DNA of 37,159 nt from an alpha proteobacterium SCGC AAA288-E13 (GTDB taxonomy: Bacteria; Pseudomonadota; Alphaproteobacteria; Pelagibacterales; Pelagibacteraceae): positions 1-37,159 of the forward strand of contig AZHQ01000005.1 in assembly GCA_000504605.1 (NCBI GenBank), written 5' to 3'. The translations under genes were made by a program, and so were the position numbers. Below, piece by piece: positions 6,973-15,966 of the stretch; the first letter of the stretch is position 1; every line of letters begins with the position of its first letter. The notes below the pieces were generated by a model that ran no database searches, was not told the DNA's origin, and saw only the letters and a list, made by a program, of their open reading frames with translations.

Positions 6973-9123
6973 TTAATTATTAATATTATCCCATAAATAA
7001 GCATTTTTTTTATACTTATATTCAAAGGTATTGTTTATTATATATTCAGCAACTATTGTAGAATTAAAAAATTTCATGTATTTTGCCTTACCTTTTTTGG
7101 CAATTTTTTTTCTTAAATAATCATCTTTTGAAAATTTTTGAATTTTTTCAGAAAGATTAGAAACATTATTATAAAATATAATTTCATCTTCTGAGAAGAA
7201 ATTATTGTAGTGAGTTTTGTCATGAATAAATGTAAGAAGACCATTGCCTACGAATTGGGTAATTCTATCACTGCTATAATATTTTATTGGATTACCTCTA
7301 CTTAAATTAATTCCCATTTTTGCATTAGCTATTGATTTTAGATATGAATCAGCCCAAATTGGCTGAATATTATTTATTCCATACAAATCAAATTTAACGT
7401 TTGGTGTCTTCTCAATTAGCTTATTCACAAAATCCGCACGTTCATCATGCTTTCCTTTTTTTAAAATACCTCTATGCACACCATGACTTAGAGCAAAAAA
7501 AACATCCATAGAGCACTGATTATTTTCAAAATTATTCAAAACTTCAAAAGATGAATCTGAAGGATTAGGTATAAATAAACATGGTTTATTTTTAGGTAAA
7601 AAATCTAAAACATCAGGAGAAGTAGTTAAAAAATTTGTATCTGTAAATTTTATTTTATCTAAAATTCTTGATTTATTTTTATCATAATCTGGTCCATTTT
7701 TAATAAGTGGGTCAAGAAACCATTGAGCAACCTTCAGATCTTTATAATTATCTTTTAAATAAGCTATAGTTTCAGGTTTTACGAGATCAGCATGTCCGAA
7801 AATTAATAAATCTGGTTTGTAATTATAAACTGTATTGATCAATTTGCGATTTAAAGCTTTTGAACCAGTATGGTCTCTAAAACCCTTATAGTGTCTAACT
7901 ATATCTCTATCACTAAATTCTAAAACACTATGACCAAGTCTAATAAAACCGTTATTAATTCTTCTGCCAGTATTAAAAAAAAGTCTTCCATCATGGCGTT
8001 CATTAAAATTAGTAACATGCAAAATACGTAAGCTTTTCACACTATGGTTAATTGATTTTTTATTTATCGGCTTTGATTGTAAAATATTTTTTCTATAATC
8101 ATCCATTTTTCTAGAACTTAACTTATTTGTATGAAAAAAGTTTTTTATTGATAAATTTTGCAACTGTTTTCTTTTTTTTTCATTATCAATTAAATCTTTA
8201 ATTGCATTGTAAACAGAAAAGACATTTAATTTTTTTAAAATAACTCCATGGGTAATAGTCTCTGGTAGACCTCCCCTATTACTAATAATGGTTGCACATC
8301 CACGACTAGAAGCCTCAAGGCTTGACCTACCCAATGGTTCGTTCCATCTTGAACAAGCCACTGCAATACTTGTTTTTTTAAAAATTTCTAATACTTTATT
8401 ATGATTTGTAAAACCCATAACATTGAGTCTTTTATGTTTAAAAATAAGAGTTGATCTTGGTTCGTCCCCAATAACTATTCCTTTCCATTTTTTATATTTT
8501 TTTAGAATCTTTAAAACAGCTTTTCCAAACAAATCATAACCTTTTGCCTGGTTTAATTTACCAACAAAAGTAATCCATTTTTTTTTTGTATTTAGCTTTA
8601 CTCTTGTAGGGCTAATTGATTGATAAATTACAATAATTTTTTCTGAATTTACGTGAATACCTTCAATACCTTGCAAAAATCTCTTTCTAGACCAATGACT
8701 GTTAAAAATAATTTTTGTAGCATGATTTAATAATTTTTTTCTATCAACTACAGATTTTGAGCCCGTCATAGTAAGTGGGTCATTATGAAAATATAAAACT
8801 ATTTTTTGATTATTAATTATTTTATGTATTAAATGAAAATAATTGGGTCGATTATGAATCTCTATTAAATCAGAGGGTAATTTATTTTCGAACTTTAAAA
8901 ATTCATTTACGTAAAGTTTGCTGCCACTTTGAATTATATTTTTTTTTAAATCTATATTTTTATAGGAAAGTTTAAATATATTTTTTAAATTTGTATTTCC
9001 AAAAACGGTAATGCATTTTTTATATTCACTTAATTTAGCAGTATCTTTTACAAATAAAGATACTGCACCAGCATAGGTGGGTGAAAAATTTTCTTTGTAT
9101 GGTAATAGGATAGAAATTTTCAT
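6973..9123 (-). CDS. double glycosyltransferase (GT4 domain fused to CgeB-like GT domain)
   Basis: A 716-residue cytoplasmic protein made of two glycosyltransferase units. Residues 1-345 form a GT4/GT-B enzyme with FVGKLNQAKG (196-205) opening the nucleotide-sugar half and the EX7E acid pair E262 and E270 in EPLGRSSLE. A linker of about 20 residues leads to LRILHVTNF (365-373), which starts a second GT-B-like unit of the CgeB type ending near 700, with RGNPIKYYSSDRITQFVGNG as its donor-binding region. Such fusions usually add two successive sugars to a lipopolysaccharide, capsule or glycoprotein. Its start overlaps the GIY-YIG gene by four bases (ATGA), so translation is probably coupled. Donor and acceptor are unknown. 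Confidence 0.88.
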   Translation of the reverse strand: MKISILLPYKENFSPTYAGAVSLFVKDTAKLSEYKKCITVFGNTNLKNIFKLSYKNIDLKKNIIQSGSKLYVNEFLKFENKLPSDLIEIHNRPNYFHLIHKIINNQKIVLYFHNDPLTMTGSKSVVDRKKLLNHATKIIFNSHWSRKRFLQGIEGIHVNSEKIIVIYQSISPTRVKLNTKKKWITFVGKLNQAKGYDLFGKAVLKILKKYKKWKGIVIGDEPRSTLIFKHKRLNVMGFTNHNKVLEIFKKTSIAVACSRWNEPLGRSSLEASSRGCATIISNRGGLPETITHGVILKKLNVFSVYNAIKDLIDNEKKRKQLQNLSIKNFFHTNKLSSRKMDDYRKNILQSKPINKKSINHSVKSLRILHVTNFNERHDGRLFFNTGRRINNGFIRLGHSVLEFSDRDIVRHYKGFRDHTGSKALNRKLINTVYNYKPDLLIFGHADLVKPETIAYLKDNYKDLKVAQWFLDPLIKNGPDYDKNKSRILDKIKFTDTNFLTTSPDVLDFLPKNKPCLFIPNPSDSSFEVLNNFENNQCSMDVFFALSHGVHRGILKKGKHDERADFVNKLIEKTPNVKFDLYGINNIQPIWADSYLKSIANAKMGINLSRGNPIKYYSSDRITQFVGNGLLTFIHDKTHYNNFFSEDEIIFYNNVSNLSEKIQKFSKDDYLRKKIAKKGKAKYMKFFNSTIVAEYIINNTFEYKYKKNAYLWDNINN

Positions 9124-9413
9124 TGAAGTCTGTTTTTATAAAATATGTATTTTTTACCATTTTTTTTGAATTTTTCTCTCAAGATATTTCTAAATTTTCT
9201 ATCTTTTTTTAATTCATGTTCTCTAGACATTGCTTTTGATTTACTATTATAAATCTCTTTGTGAAAAACAATCCACTTTTTGCCCCTTGTATATTTAGCG
9301 CCTCGTGAAATATTGTGAAGATTTAGACGGTTTTTTAAATTTTTTGTATACCCAACGTAAGAGAGCACTCTACTCTTATGACTGCTAATCAATAAATATA
9401 CACAATATGTCAT
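9120..9413 (-). CDS. GIY-YIG domain protein (small single-domain nuclease family)
   Basis: A 97-residue single-domain GIY-YIG protein of the UPF0213/YhbQ style. The two-strand signature appears as CVY (4-6) and YVG (19-21), followed by the helix residue R29 in TKNLKNRL, H33, Y41, and the catalytic glutamate E65 in SREHELKK. These residues suggest nuclease activity, although the cellular role of such small proteins is not settled. Its start shares one base with the stop of the GT9 gene (TAATG), and its stop overlaps the start of the double glycosyltransferase (ATGA). It is therefore translated inside a surface-sugar operon. There is no intron or second DNA-binding domain that would mark a homing endonuclease. 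Confidence 0.85.
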   Translation of the reverse strand: MTYCVYLLISSHKSRVLSYVGYTKNLKNRLNLHNISRGAKYTRGKKWIVFHKEIYNSKSKAMSREHELKKDRKFRNILREKFKKNGKKYIFYKNRLQ

Positions 9414-10432
9414 TATTTTACCTTTAGTATAATTTGTTTAGCTAACTTACTAAATTTTATCCTATACAATTTATTGTATTTCATTATGTGGGAAGTGTGG
9501 CGCTCATACCATTTTTTTTGATTTTTTTCTATTATATCAATTAAATTTACATTGAAACTTCCAGAAATCAATGACAAAGGTCCATGACAGGTGATTACAG
9601 ATTTTGCATTCATAGTAACGATTTCTAAATTTTCAATAGAAATTTTTTTCAATAAAATTATTTTATATTTTCCAATTTTTAAATAATAATAACCCTTTTT
9701 ATTAATATTGAAATATTCATTAGATATTTCTGTAATGAAGGGCAAATCTATTGTGCCAGTTGTAATAATCAAATTCGTATGACACTTCTTTACAATTTTT
9801 TTTATAAATAAAAAAAAATCATTTTTTTTTAAAGAAATATTAGTATATTTTTTTATATAAGAATCTGCAAACCACTTTTCATCAAGGTGTATAAGAATAT
9901 ATTTTTTGTTTTTAATATTTTCATTTTTGAAAATATTTATTTTTTTTATATTTTGATGTAACAAAATTTTATAATCTCTTTTAATAATTTTAACACCAAT
10001 TTTATCTAAAATACTCTTATACAAATATTTAAGTGGCATGGTCTGATTGTCCAAAATAGTTGTATATTCTTTAGAAAAAAATATTTTCGTCAAAAAATTT
10101 ATTTTTTTCTCAGGATAAGTATGAAAAATTTTATCCACATTTAAAAATTTTGACAGTATTATTGATCTGTCTTTACCATCAAATATTATTATTTGTTTAT
10201 AATTATTTTTTCTTAATTTTAAAATTAAAAAAACTTTGTTAAATATTCCATTTTTTTCAAAAGAATAAAGACTATTATATAAATATTTTTTTTTCTTAAT
10301 ATGAGGGTAAATGTGTTTTTTTACTACAATGTCGACATTTGTTTTTCCATAAATTCTTGTTAAACAATTTATATATGGAATTGTTTGATAAAAATCACCC
10401 AGCCTATCAGTTCTAATAATTAAAGTTTTCAA
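9413..10432 (-). CDS. glycosyltransferase family 9 (heptosyltransferase-like)
   Basis: A 339-residue protein with the GT9 N-terminal signature IIRTDRLGDFYQTIPYINCL (5-24). The C-terminal half contains the family's donor-side segment SVITCHGPLSLISGS (about 279-293), where the enzyme senses substrate 'in the market' of the GT-B cleft. GT9 enzymes transfer heptose or related sugars to the lipopolysaccharide core from an ADP-sugar at the inner face of the membrane. The protein is extremely lysine-, isoleucine- and asparagine-rich. It is the first gene after tRNA-Glu and is translationally linked to the GIY-YIG gene by a one-base overlap. The exact sugar is unknown. Confidence 0.82.
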   Translation of the reverse strand: MKTLIIRTDRLGDFYQTIPYINCLTRIYGKTNVDIVVKKHIYPHIKKKKYLYNSLYSFEKNGIFNKVFLILKLRKNNYKQIIIFDGKDRSIILSKFLNVDKIFHTYPEKKINFLTKIFFSKEYTTILDNQTMPLKYLYKSILDKIGVKIIKRDYKILLHQNIKKINIFKNENIKNKKYILIHLDEKWFADSYIKKYTNISLKKNDFFLFIKKIVKKCHTNLIITTGTIDLPFITEISNEYFNINKKGYYYLKIGKYKIILLKKISIENLEIVTMNAKSVITCHGPLSLISGSFNVNLIDIIEKNQKKWYERHTSHIMKYNKLYRIKFSKLAKQIILKVK

Positions 10433-10453
10433 ATTTGAATTTTACATCATATT

Positions 10454-10528
10454 TGGCGGTCCCAAGGGGAATCGAACCCCTCTTTCATGGATGAAAACCA
10501 TGTGTCCTAACCGATAGACGATGGGACC
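10454..10528 (-). tRNA. tRNA-Glu(TTC)
   Basis: A 75-base tRNA with CCA encoded, on the minus strand. The acceptor arm GGTCCCA pairs with TGGGACC, followed by G and CCA. The anticodon stem CATGG/CCATG encloses TTTTCAT, giving anticodon TTC, and the T arm has GGGTTCGATTCCCC. The 3' end faces the surface-sugar cluster and the recombinase, the usual geometry for an island at a tRNA 3' end. The 5' end is only 12 bases after the recJ stop. Confidence 0.97.
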
Positions 10529-10540
10529 TTATCACAAAAT

Positions 10541-12292
10541 TTATATGTTATTAACAGAAATATCATTAATTACAAACTCAATATTAGTTTTTCCATTCCA
10601 ATTATTAGATTTTAATGTACCCACAATATTCATAGAACTTTTATTATTTTTGACTAAATAAGATTCAAATACAGTACCAATCGAATTAAACGCAATAGTT
10701 TTTACAACATCATTGCTTTTACTATAAAATATTGTTTTGATATGTTGGTTAGCAACAATGTTTGAATTAGCTAATTTTAAATCTTCAATTAAAAATTTTG
10801 GCTCAGGGTTATCCGTGCCAAAGGGAGACAAAACCTCAATATTTTTGTAGAATTCGGGGTTTAATGCGGTTGGCAAAATTATAGAATCTAAATACAGATT
10901 TTTAAAATTATCTTTTTTAATATTTAAACTATTATATTTTTTAATTAAGAATTCTTTAAATATTTCAATGTTATCAATATTTATTGAAAATCCTCCAGCC
11001 ATTTTATGCCCTCCACCATTGATTAAGATTTTATTTTGAACGGCTGAAATAATAATGGTTCCAATATCAAAACCAAAAACAGACCTTGCGGAGCCTTTAC
11101 CAATATTTCCATTAACTGAAATAATTACACAAGGCTTATTGTATTTATCTTTAATTCTTGATGCGGCTATCCCTATTATTCCCTCATGAAAATCTTTTCC
11201 TTGAACCAATAAGATAGGATCTTTATTTTCCTTTGTTTCATTTTCAATTTTTCGAATAAGTTCAAATTCAATTTTTTTTCTATCTTCATTGAAGGCATTT
11301 AACTTTTTCGCCAGGTAATCAATCTTTTCTTGGTTATCAGAGATTAATAATTCTGCACCTAACATTGATTTGCCGACCCTTCCTCCTGCATTAATTTTTG
11401 GACCGATTAAATAACCAAGATCATAGATTTGGGGTTGATTTTTTATATTACAATCGTCATATAAAGTTCTTAAACCAATATTTTTTCGTTTTCCAAAAAC
11501 TTTTAACCCTTGTTTTATAATAGCTCTATTTAATCCTATAACAGGAACAACGTCACAAACTGTTCCTAAGCTTACCAAGTCTAAAAAATTTAAAATTTCT
11601 GGTTCATCTATATTATTTAATTTGAACCAATTTTTATCTCTAAGTTTATTATTTAGTCCTATCAAAAACATAAAACAAACCCCAGCTGCACAAAGATAAT
11701 TTAAGTTAGATACGTCATCAATTCTGTTTGGATTAACAATCGCAGTCGCCTCTGGTAGTTTTATATCTCCTTGATGATGATCTAATATAATTGTTTCTAT
11801 ATTTTTGTTTTTTGCATAGCTAATAACCTCGTGTGAAGAAGTGCCACAATCCACAGTAATAATTAGTTTTGATCCTTCATTGATTAAAAAATTAAATCCT
11901 TCAATATTGGGTCCATAACCATGTTTAATTCTATCTGGTATAAATAATTTATATGGTTGATTTATTTTTTTAAAGTATTTTGCTAACAACGCTGCGGAGG
12001 TAGCTCCATCAACATCATAATCAGCAAAAATACCAACTATATTTTTTTCTTGTATATGCGTTGTAGCTGAATTTGTAGCTATATCCATGTCTTTAATCGA
12101 AGTAGGGTTTGGTAAATTATTTTTTATTGTTGGATTAAGGAAATTTTTTATTCTATCTATTTTTATTTTTCTTATTGAAAGAAATTTACATAAGATTTTA
12201 TCAAAATTAAAAGTTTCAGATATTTTTTTTACGTAATTTTCGTCATATTTTTTAAATAACCAGTTTTTACCAGTAACTGATTTAAGATTCAT
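10541..12292 (-). CDS. recJ: single-stranded-DNA-specific exonuclease RecJ
   Basis: A 583-residue 5'-3' single-strand exonuclease acting in recombination repair and mismatch repair. The DHH phosphoesterase core shows motif I DYDVDG (91-96), VDCG (147-150, motif II region), the DHH triad (171-173) and GPKINAGGRVG (297-307). The DHHA1 domain carries GGGHKMAGG (426-434), and the last 130 residues form the OB-like domain. The length is normal. The ATG overlaps the glpX stop by four bases (ATGA), and the order hom-glpX-recJ is familiar in Alphaproteobacteria. Translation is probably coupled to glpX. Confidence 0.97.
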   Translation of the reverse strand: MNLKSVTGKNWLFKKYDENYVKKISETFNFDKILCKFLSIRKIKIDRIKNFLNPTIKNNLPNPTSIKDMDIATNSATTHIQEKNIVGIFADYDVDGATSAALLAKYFKKINQPYKLFIPDRIKHGYGPNIEGFNFLINEGSKLIITVDCGTSSHEVISYAKNKNIETIILDHHQGDIKLPEATAIVNPNRIDDVSNLNYLCAAGVCFMFLIGLNNKLRDKNWFKLNNIDEPEILNFLDLVSLGTVCDVVPVIGLNRAIIKQGLKVFGKRKNIGLRTLYDDCNIKNQPQIYDLGYLIGPKINAGGRVGKSMLGAELLISDNQEKIDYLAKKLNAFNEDRKKIEFELIRKIENETKENKDPILLVQGKDFHEGIIGIAASRIKDKYNKPCVIISVNGNIGKGSARSVFGFDIGTIIISAVQNKILINGGGHKMAGGFSINIDNIEIFKEFLIKKYNSLNIKKDNFKNLYLDSIILPTALNPEFYKNIEVLSPFGTDNPEPKFLIEDLKLANSNIVANQHIKTIFYSKSNDVVKTIAFNSIGTVFESYLVKNNKSSMNIVGTLKSNNWNGKTNIEFVINDISVNNI

Positions 12293-13233
12293 TTTTTAAT
12301 TATATTTTTAATTTTTTTGTTAGTGTTAGAATTTTTATGTAAAACAAAAGTTTCCGTTTCAAAATTGTTACCTAGATCTTTTATTCCTTTAACAATATCT
12401 CCATCAGTCACACCAGTCGCACAAAAAATAACATCACCTTTAACCATATCTTCAATGGAATATTTTTTGTTTAAATCTTTTATACCTATTATCTTGGCTC
12501 TGTTTTTTTCATCTTCATTTTGAAATACTAACCTTGTTTGCATTTGGCAACCTAAACAGCTTAAGGCAGCAGCAGCAAGTACACCTTCTGGCCCACCACC
12601 TATACCTAAGTATATATCATTTTCCATATTGGGATCTGCTACTGAAATTACTCCAGAAACATCACCATCAGTAATAAAATTTATTTTAACACCCATTGAA
12701 TTCAGTGCATCTACAATTTGATCGTGTCTTGGTCGTTCTAAAACACACGCAGTTAAATTATTTGGCGAGGTATTTTTTGCATCGGAAAGTATTTCAATAT
12801 TTTTTTTTACTCCATAATCAAGATTAATTAATTTCTCGGGAAAATTAGGTCCAATAGCAATTTTTTCCATATAAGTTTCAGGAGCATGGAGAAGATTACC
12901 TTTTTGTGTAACAGCTAAAACAGATAGAGCATTTGGTAAATTTTTTGCTGCAAAATTCGTTCCTTCTAAAGGATCGACTGCTATATCAAAAGCTTCTCCA
13001 GATTTATTTCCGACTTCTTCACCAATATATAACATTGGAGCTTCATCTAATTCCCCCTCTCCAATTACAATTCTACCTTTCATATTTATTTTATTTAGTT
13101 GTTTTCTCATTTCATCAACAGCCGATTGATCAGCTGCATTTTTATCACCCTTTCCTTTGAATAAAGAAGCGCCATAGGCACCTCTCTCAGTAGCAAGAAC
13201 AAAAAAACTTATATATTTTTTATCAATTGTCAT
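12289..13233 (-). CDS. glpX: class II fructose-1,6-bisphosphatase GlpX
   Basis: A 314-residue enzyme that removes the 1-phosphate from fructose 1,6-bisphosphate in gluconeogenesis (and may also act on sedoheptulose bisphosphate). The metal and substrate sites are visible as GEGELDEAP (58-66), DPLEGTN (87-93), the DGDVSG loop and GGGPEGVLAA. I chose the ATG at 13233 (MTIDKK) because it lies 11 bases inside the hom stop. A TTG four codons upstream would only add MGIS. The stop overlaps recJ. It is likely the middle gene of a hom-glpX-recJ operon. Confidence 0.95.
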   Translation of the reverse strand: MTIDKKYISFFVLATERGAYGASLFKGKGDKNAADQSAVDEMRKQLNKINMKGRIVIGEGELDEAPMLYIGEEVGNKSGEAFDIAVDPLEGTNFAAKNLPNALSVLAVTQKGNLLHAPETYMEKIAIGPNFPEKLINLDYGVKKNIEILSDAKNTSPNNLTACVLERPRHDQIVDALNSMGVKINFITDGDVSGVISVADPNMENDIYLGIGGGPEGVLAAAALSCLGCQMQTRLVFQNEDEKNRAKIIGIKDLNKKYSIEDMVKGDVIFCATGVTDGDIVKGIKDLGNNFETETFVLHKNSNTNKKIKNIIKK

Positions 13234-14524
13234 TGATATTCCCAACTCTTATAAAAGTTGGTGATTTAATTAACGAATTGTTTTTTTTTAATTTATTTAA
13301 ACATTTGATCACTCGTTTTTCTAAAGTGTTGTGAGAGATAATAATAATTGAAGCAGTATTTCTTTTTTTATCAGGAATTTGCAACAATCTTTTAATTGAA
13401 ATTTTGTTTTCTGCTAAGTTTTTGGTTATAGAAGATAATACACCGGGTTTATCTTTAACTTCAAATCTTAAATAACAAGAATAAGTATAATTCAAATAAT
13501 CGAATTGTTTAATTTTTTTTCTTGATTTATATGGAATAATAAAAGGATATTTTATATTTTCTCTTAGTACAGAATATAAATCAGACATCAAAGCGGAAGT
13601 TGTAGGCCCGGGACCAGCGCCCTCACCTTGCATAATAGATTGTCCTATTGGAGTACTGTTAATTATTACAGCGTTAAATATGCCATCTATATTTCCAATA
13701 TATGAATTGACATCAACTAAACAAGGATGAACTCTTTCAAAAATCCTTTTGTTTTTAATTTCTGTTATACCTAATAGTTTTATTCTATATCCTAAATTTT
13801 TTGTATTAATAATATCCTTGATATCAATCTTATCAATTCCGTTGATTAGAATATTATTATCTGAAATTAAAGTTTTAAAACATAGAGAAGATAATATTTT
13901 AATTTTTGAAGCAACATCATCGCCATTTAAATCAGATTTTGGATTACTCTCCGCATATCCATATTTTTTTGTCTCTTTTAATATTTCATTAAAAGTTTTT
14001 CCAGTTTGTTCCATTCTTGATAAAATATAATTTGAGGTACCATTTAAGATACCTACTAATTTAGATATTTTATTTGAAATTAACCCTTCTTTAATACTTC
14101 TAATAATAGGTATTCCAGCGGCTACAGAAGCTTCATATTCCAAATTAACATTATTTTTTTCAGCCAAATATGAAAGAAAATTTCCATGCTTTGCCATTAA
14201 CGATTTATTTGCAGTGATTACATGCTTTTTATTTTTAAGAGCAGAAATTACTATTTTTTTTGCTAAGCCATCTGAACCACCAACTAATTCAACAACAATA
14301 TCTACCAGTGGATTATTAGTTATTTTTAGTGGTTGATGAACCCACTGTTTTTTTTTAAATTTAAATGGTCTATTCTTATTTTTATTTCTGGCTGAAACAC
14401 ATAGTATATTTAAAGATTTTCCTGTTTTAAGTAAAATATCTTTTTTTTTTTTAGTAATTTCATTGCAGAAATAACTTCCAATATTTCCCAATCCAATAAC
14501 TGCAATATTAACGTTTTTTTTCAC
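13223..14524 (-). CDS. hom: homoserine dehydrogenase
   Basis: A 433-residue enzyme reducing aspartate semialdehyde to homoserine, the branch point to threonine and methionine. The NAD(P)-binding fold starts at VIGLGNIGSYF (9-19). The catalytic region shows VTANKSLMAKHG (about 108-119), GILNGTSNYILSRM and a YAESNPKSDLNGDD segment. Residues about 350-430 form a C-terminal ACT domain (FEVKDKPGVLSSITKNLAEN) for feedback control. A run of twelve A on the coding strand (14441-14452) encodes KKKK near residue 26 and remains in frame. The stop overlaps the glpX start. It feeds homoserine toward metY, found 2.6 kb away. Confidence 0.96.
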   Translation of the reverse strand: MKKNVNIAVIGLGNIGSYFCNEITKKKKDILLKTGKSLNILCVSARNKNKNRPFKFKKKQWVHQPLKITNNPLVDIVVELVGGSDGLAKKIVISALKNKKHVITANKSLMAKHGNFLSYLAEKNNVNLEYEASVAAGIPIIRSIKEGLISNKISKLVGILNGTSNYILSRMEQTGKTFNEILKETKKYGYAESNPKSDLNGDDVASKIKILSSLCFKTLISDNNILINGIDKIDIKDIINTKNLGYRIKLLGITEIKNKRIFERVHPCLVDVNSYIGNIDGIFNAVIINSTPIGQSIMQGEGAGPGPTTSALMSDLYSVLRENIKYPFIIPYKSRKKIKQFDYLNYTYSCYLRFEVKDKPGVLSSITKNLAENKISIKRLLQIPDKKRNTASIIIISHNTLEKRVIKCLNKLKKNNSLIKSPTFIRVGNINDN

Positions 14525-14529
14525 AATCT

Positions 14530-14835
14530 TTAATCCGGAATGTTATTTATATCAGGATATTCCTTAGATTTATTATTTTTTAATAACAAATTTACATATT
14601 CTTCGAATGAATAATTCTTCGTAAAATTTATTTTATTTCGGTTTATTTTTTCGATGTGCTTATTATCAGAATTAGCAACACCTGTGGATAAATTTTTAAT
14701 AGTCTCATTCGATAAAGTTTTTCCTGAAAGTTGTGTTGAAATTTTTTTTTGTGTATTATTGGTAGCACAAGCAGTGAATAATAATGCCACCGCTATCACT
14801 AGCTGGAAATTCTTTATCAAATATTTTATATCCAT
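14530..14835 (-). CDS. small lipoprotein of unknown function
   Basis: A 101-residue protein with an N-terminal signal helix (LVIAVALLF) and lipobox FTAC at 20-23, so C23 should be lipidated and the protein anchored in a membrane. The mature part is polar, asparagine- and lysine-rich, with a short motif NYSFEEYVNLLLKN (about 73-86). No known domain is recognised. It lies six bases before hom and after argC on the same strand, so it may be co-transcribed, although nothing in the sequence links it to amino-acid synthesis. Confidence 0.7.
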   Translation of the reverse strand: MDIKYLIKNFQLVIAVALLFTACATNNTQKKISTQLSGKTLSNETIKNLSTGVANSDNKHIEKINRNKINFTKNYSFEEYVNLLLKNNKSKEYPDINNIPD

Positions 14836-14893
14836 AATCTTACTCCAGAAGACAAAAAGCTATCTACAGAAATAACAATTATTGATAGATATT

Positions 14894-15919
14894 TCATTTG
14901 AAACCAAGTTGTTCGTTAAATCCATATAACAAATTCATATTTTGCACCGCTTGACCTGATCCACCCTTAATTAAGTTGTCAATCGCACTCAAAATTATTG
15001 CTTTGTTCTTTTTTCTGTCATGGCATACAGAAATCTTGCAAAAATTTGTGTTCATTATATCACCAGTACCGATAGGAACATTAAATTTTGCAAATTTAAT
15101 AAAATAATTATTTTTATAATACTTTTTCAAAAAATGATAAATTTTTTGTGCATTTATGTTATTATTCAAATTCACATAAATAGTAGAAAGTATACCTCTA
15201 AACATAGGAGCTAAATGTGGAGTAAATTGAACTATAATTTTTTTTTTAGAAATTTTTTCAAATTGTTGATCTATTTCAGAAATATGCCTATGCGAAGCAA
15301 GTCCATAGGCAGTAATTGATTCATAAATATTATTAAATTTAAATTTTTTATGCAGGTTTTTACCAGCACCTGAATAACCTGACTTGGAATCTATAATTAT
15401 ATTTTTTGTATTAATAAGTTTATTTTTAATGATTGGAACTAAAGGAATTTGTATTGATGTCGGATAGCAACCTGGACAAGCTATTATTCTGAATTTATTT
15501 AAGTTTAATTTTGTTAATTCTGGAATAGAATAAATGGAATACTTCATCAATTTTTGTGATTTGTGCGAAACTTTATACCACTTTTTATAATTTCTAGGAC
15601 TCTTTAGTCTAAAATCAGCAGATAAATCAATTAATTTAACTTTAGGATTTAATTTTTTAGAAATTATTTGTGCTTCGCCATTTGGAAGTGCAGTAAATAA
15701 TATGTTTATATTATCAAAATTCACACTATTTAAATTAGTAATTTTAGGAAGTGATTTTTTTTTTAGCGAAGGTTCAAATTTACTTATTGACTTACCAATA
15801 GAGTTTTGTGCACAAATATTCTTAATTTTAACCTTAGGATGCTTTATAAGAAGCTTAATTAGCTCTATACCTATATAACCAGTAGCTCCAGCAATTGCCA
15901 CATTTATATATTTGTTCAT
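14894..15919 (-). CDS. argC: N-acetyl-gamma-glutamyl-phosphate reductase ArgC
   Basis: A 341-residue enzyme that reduces N-acetylglutamyl phosphate to the semialdehyde in arginine synthesis, using NADPH. The nucleotide-binding loop is GATGYIG (11-17) and the catalytic cysteine is C151 in ACPGCYPT. The C-terminal half has HRHISEIDQQF and FTPHLAPMFRGI, typical of the long ArgC form. The order rplM-rpsI-argC is a conserved alphaproteobacterial arrangement. It starts 47 bases after the rpsI stop. Confidence 0.96.
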   Translation of the reverse strand: MNKYINVAIAGATGYIGIELIKLLIKHPKVKIKNICAQNSIGKSISKFEPSLKKKSLPKITNLNSVNFDNINILFTALPNGEAQIISKKLNPKVKLIDLSADFRLKSPRNYKKWYKVSHKSQKLMKYSIYSIPELTKLNLNKFRIIACPGCYPTSIQIPLVPIIKNKLINTKNIIIDSKSGYSGAGKNLHKKFKFNNIYESITAYGLASHRHISEIDQQFEKISKKKIIVQFTPHLAPMFRGILSTIYVNLNNNINAQKIYHFLKKYYKNNYFIKFAKFNVPIGTGDIMNTNFCKISVCHDRKKNKAIILSAIDNLIKGGSGQAVQNMNLLYGFNEQLGFK

Positions 15920-15966
15920 ATTTGGAATATAACAGTAAAACTATATAGCAGGCAAAAAAAATAAAA

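Noticed and set aside
9120..9413. GIY-YIG gene as a homing endonuclease of a group I intron
   Set aside because: The neighbouring genes are intact and overlap it by one and four bases, leaving no intron sequence, and the protein has only the nuclease domain.
10454..10480. Duplicate of the tRNA-Glu 3' end as a left attachment site
   Set aside because: I looked through 4195-5165 and the spacers of the island for a copy of the tRNA 3' end and found none, so no att pair is claimed.
13234..13245. TTG start for glpX at 13245
   Set aside because: It adds only MGIS and deepens the overlap with hom; the ATG at 13233 is the better start.
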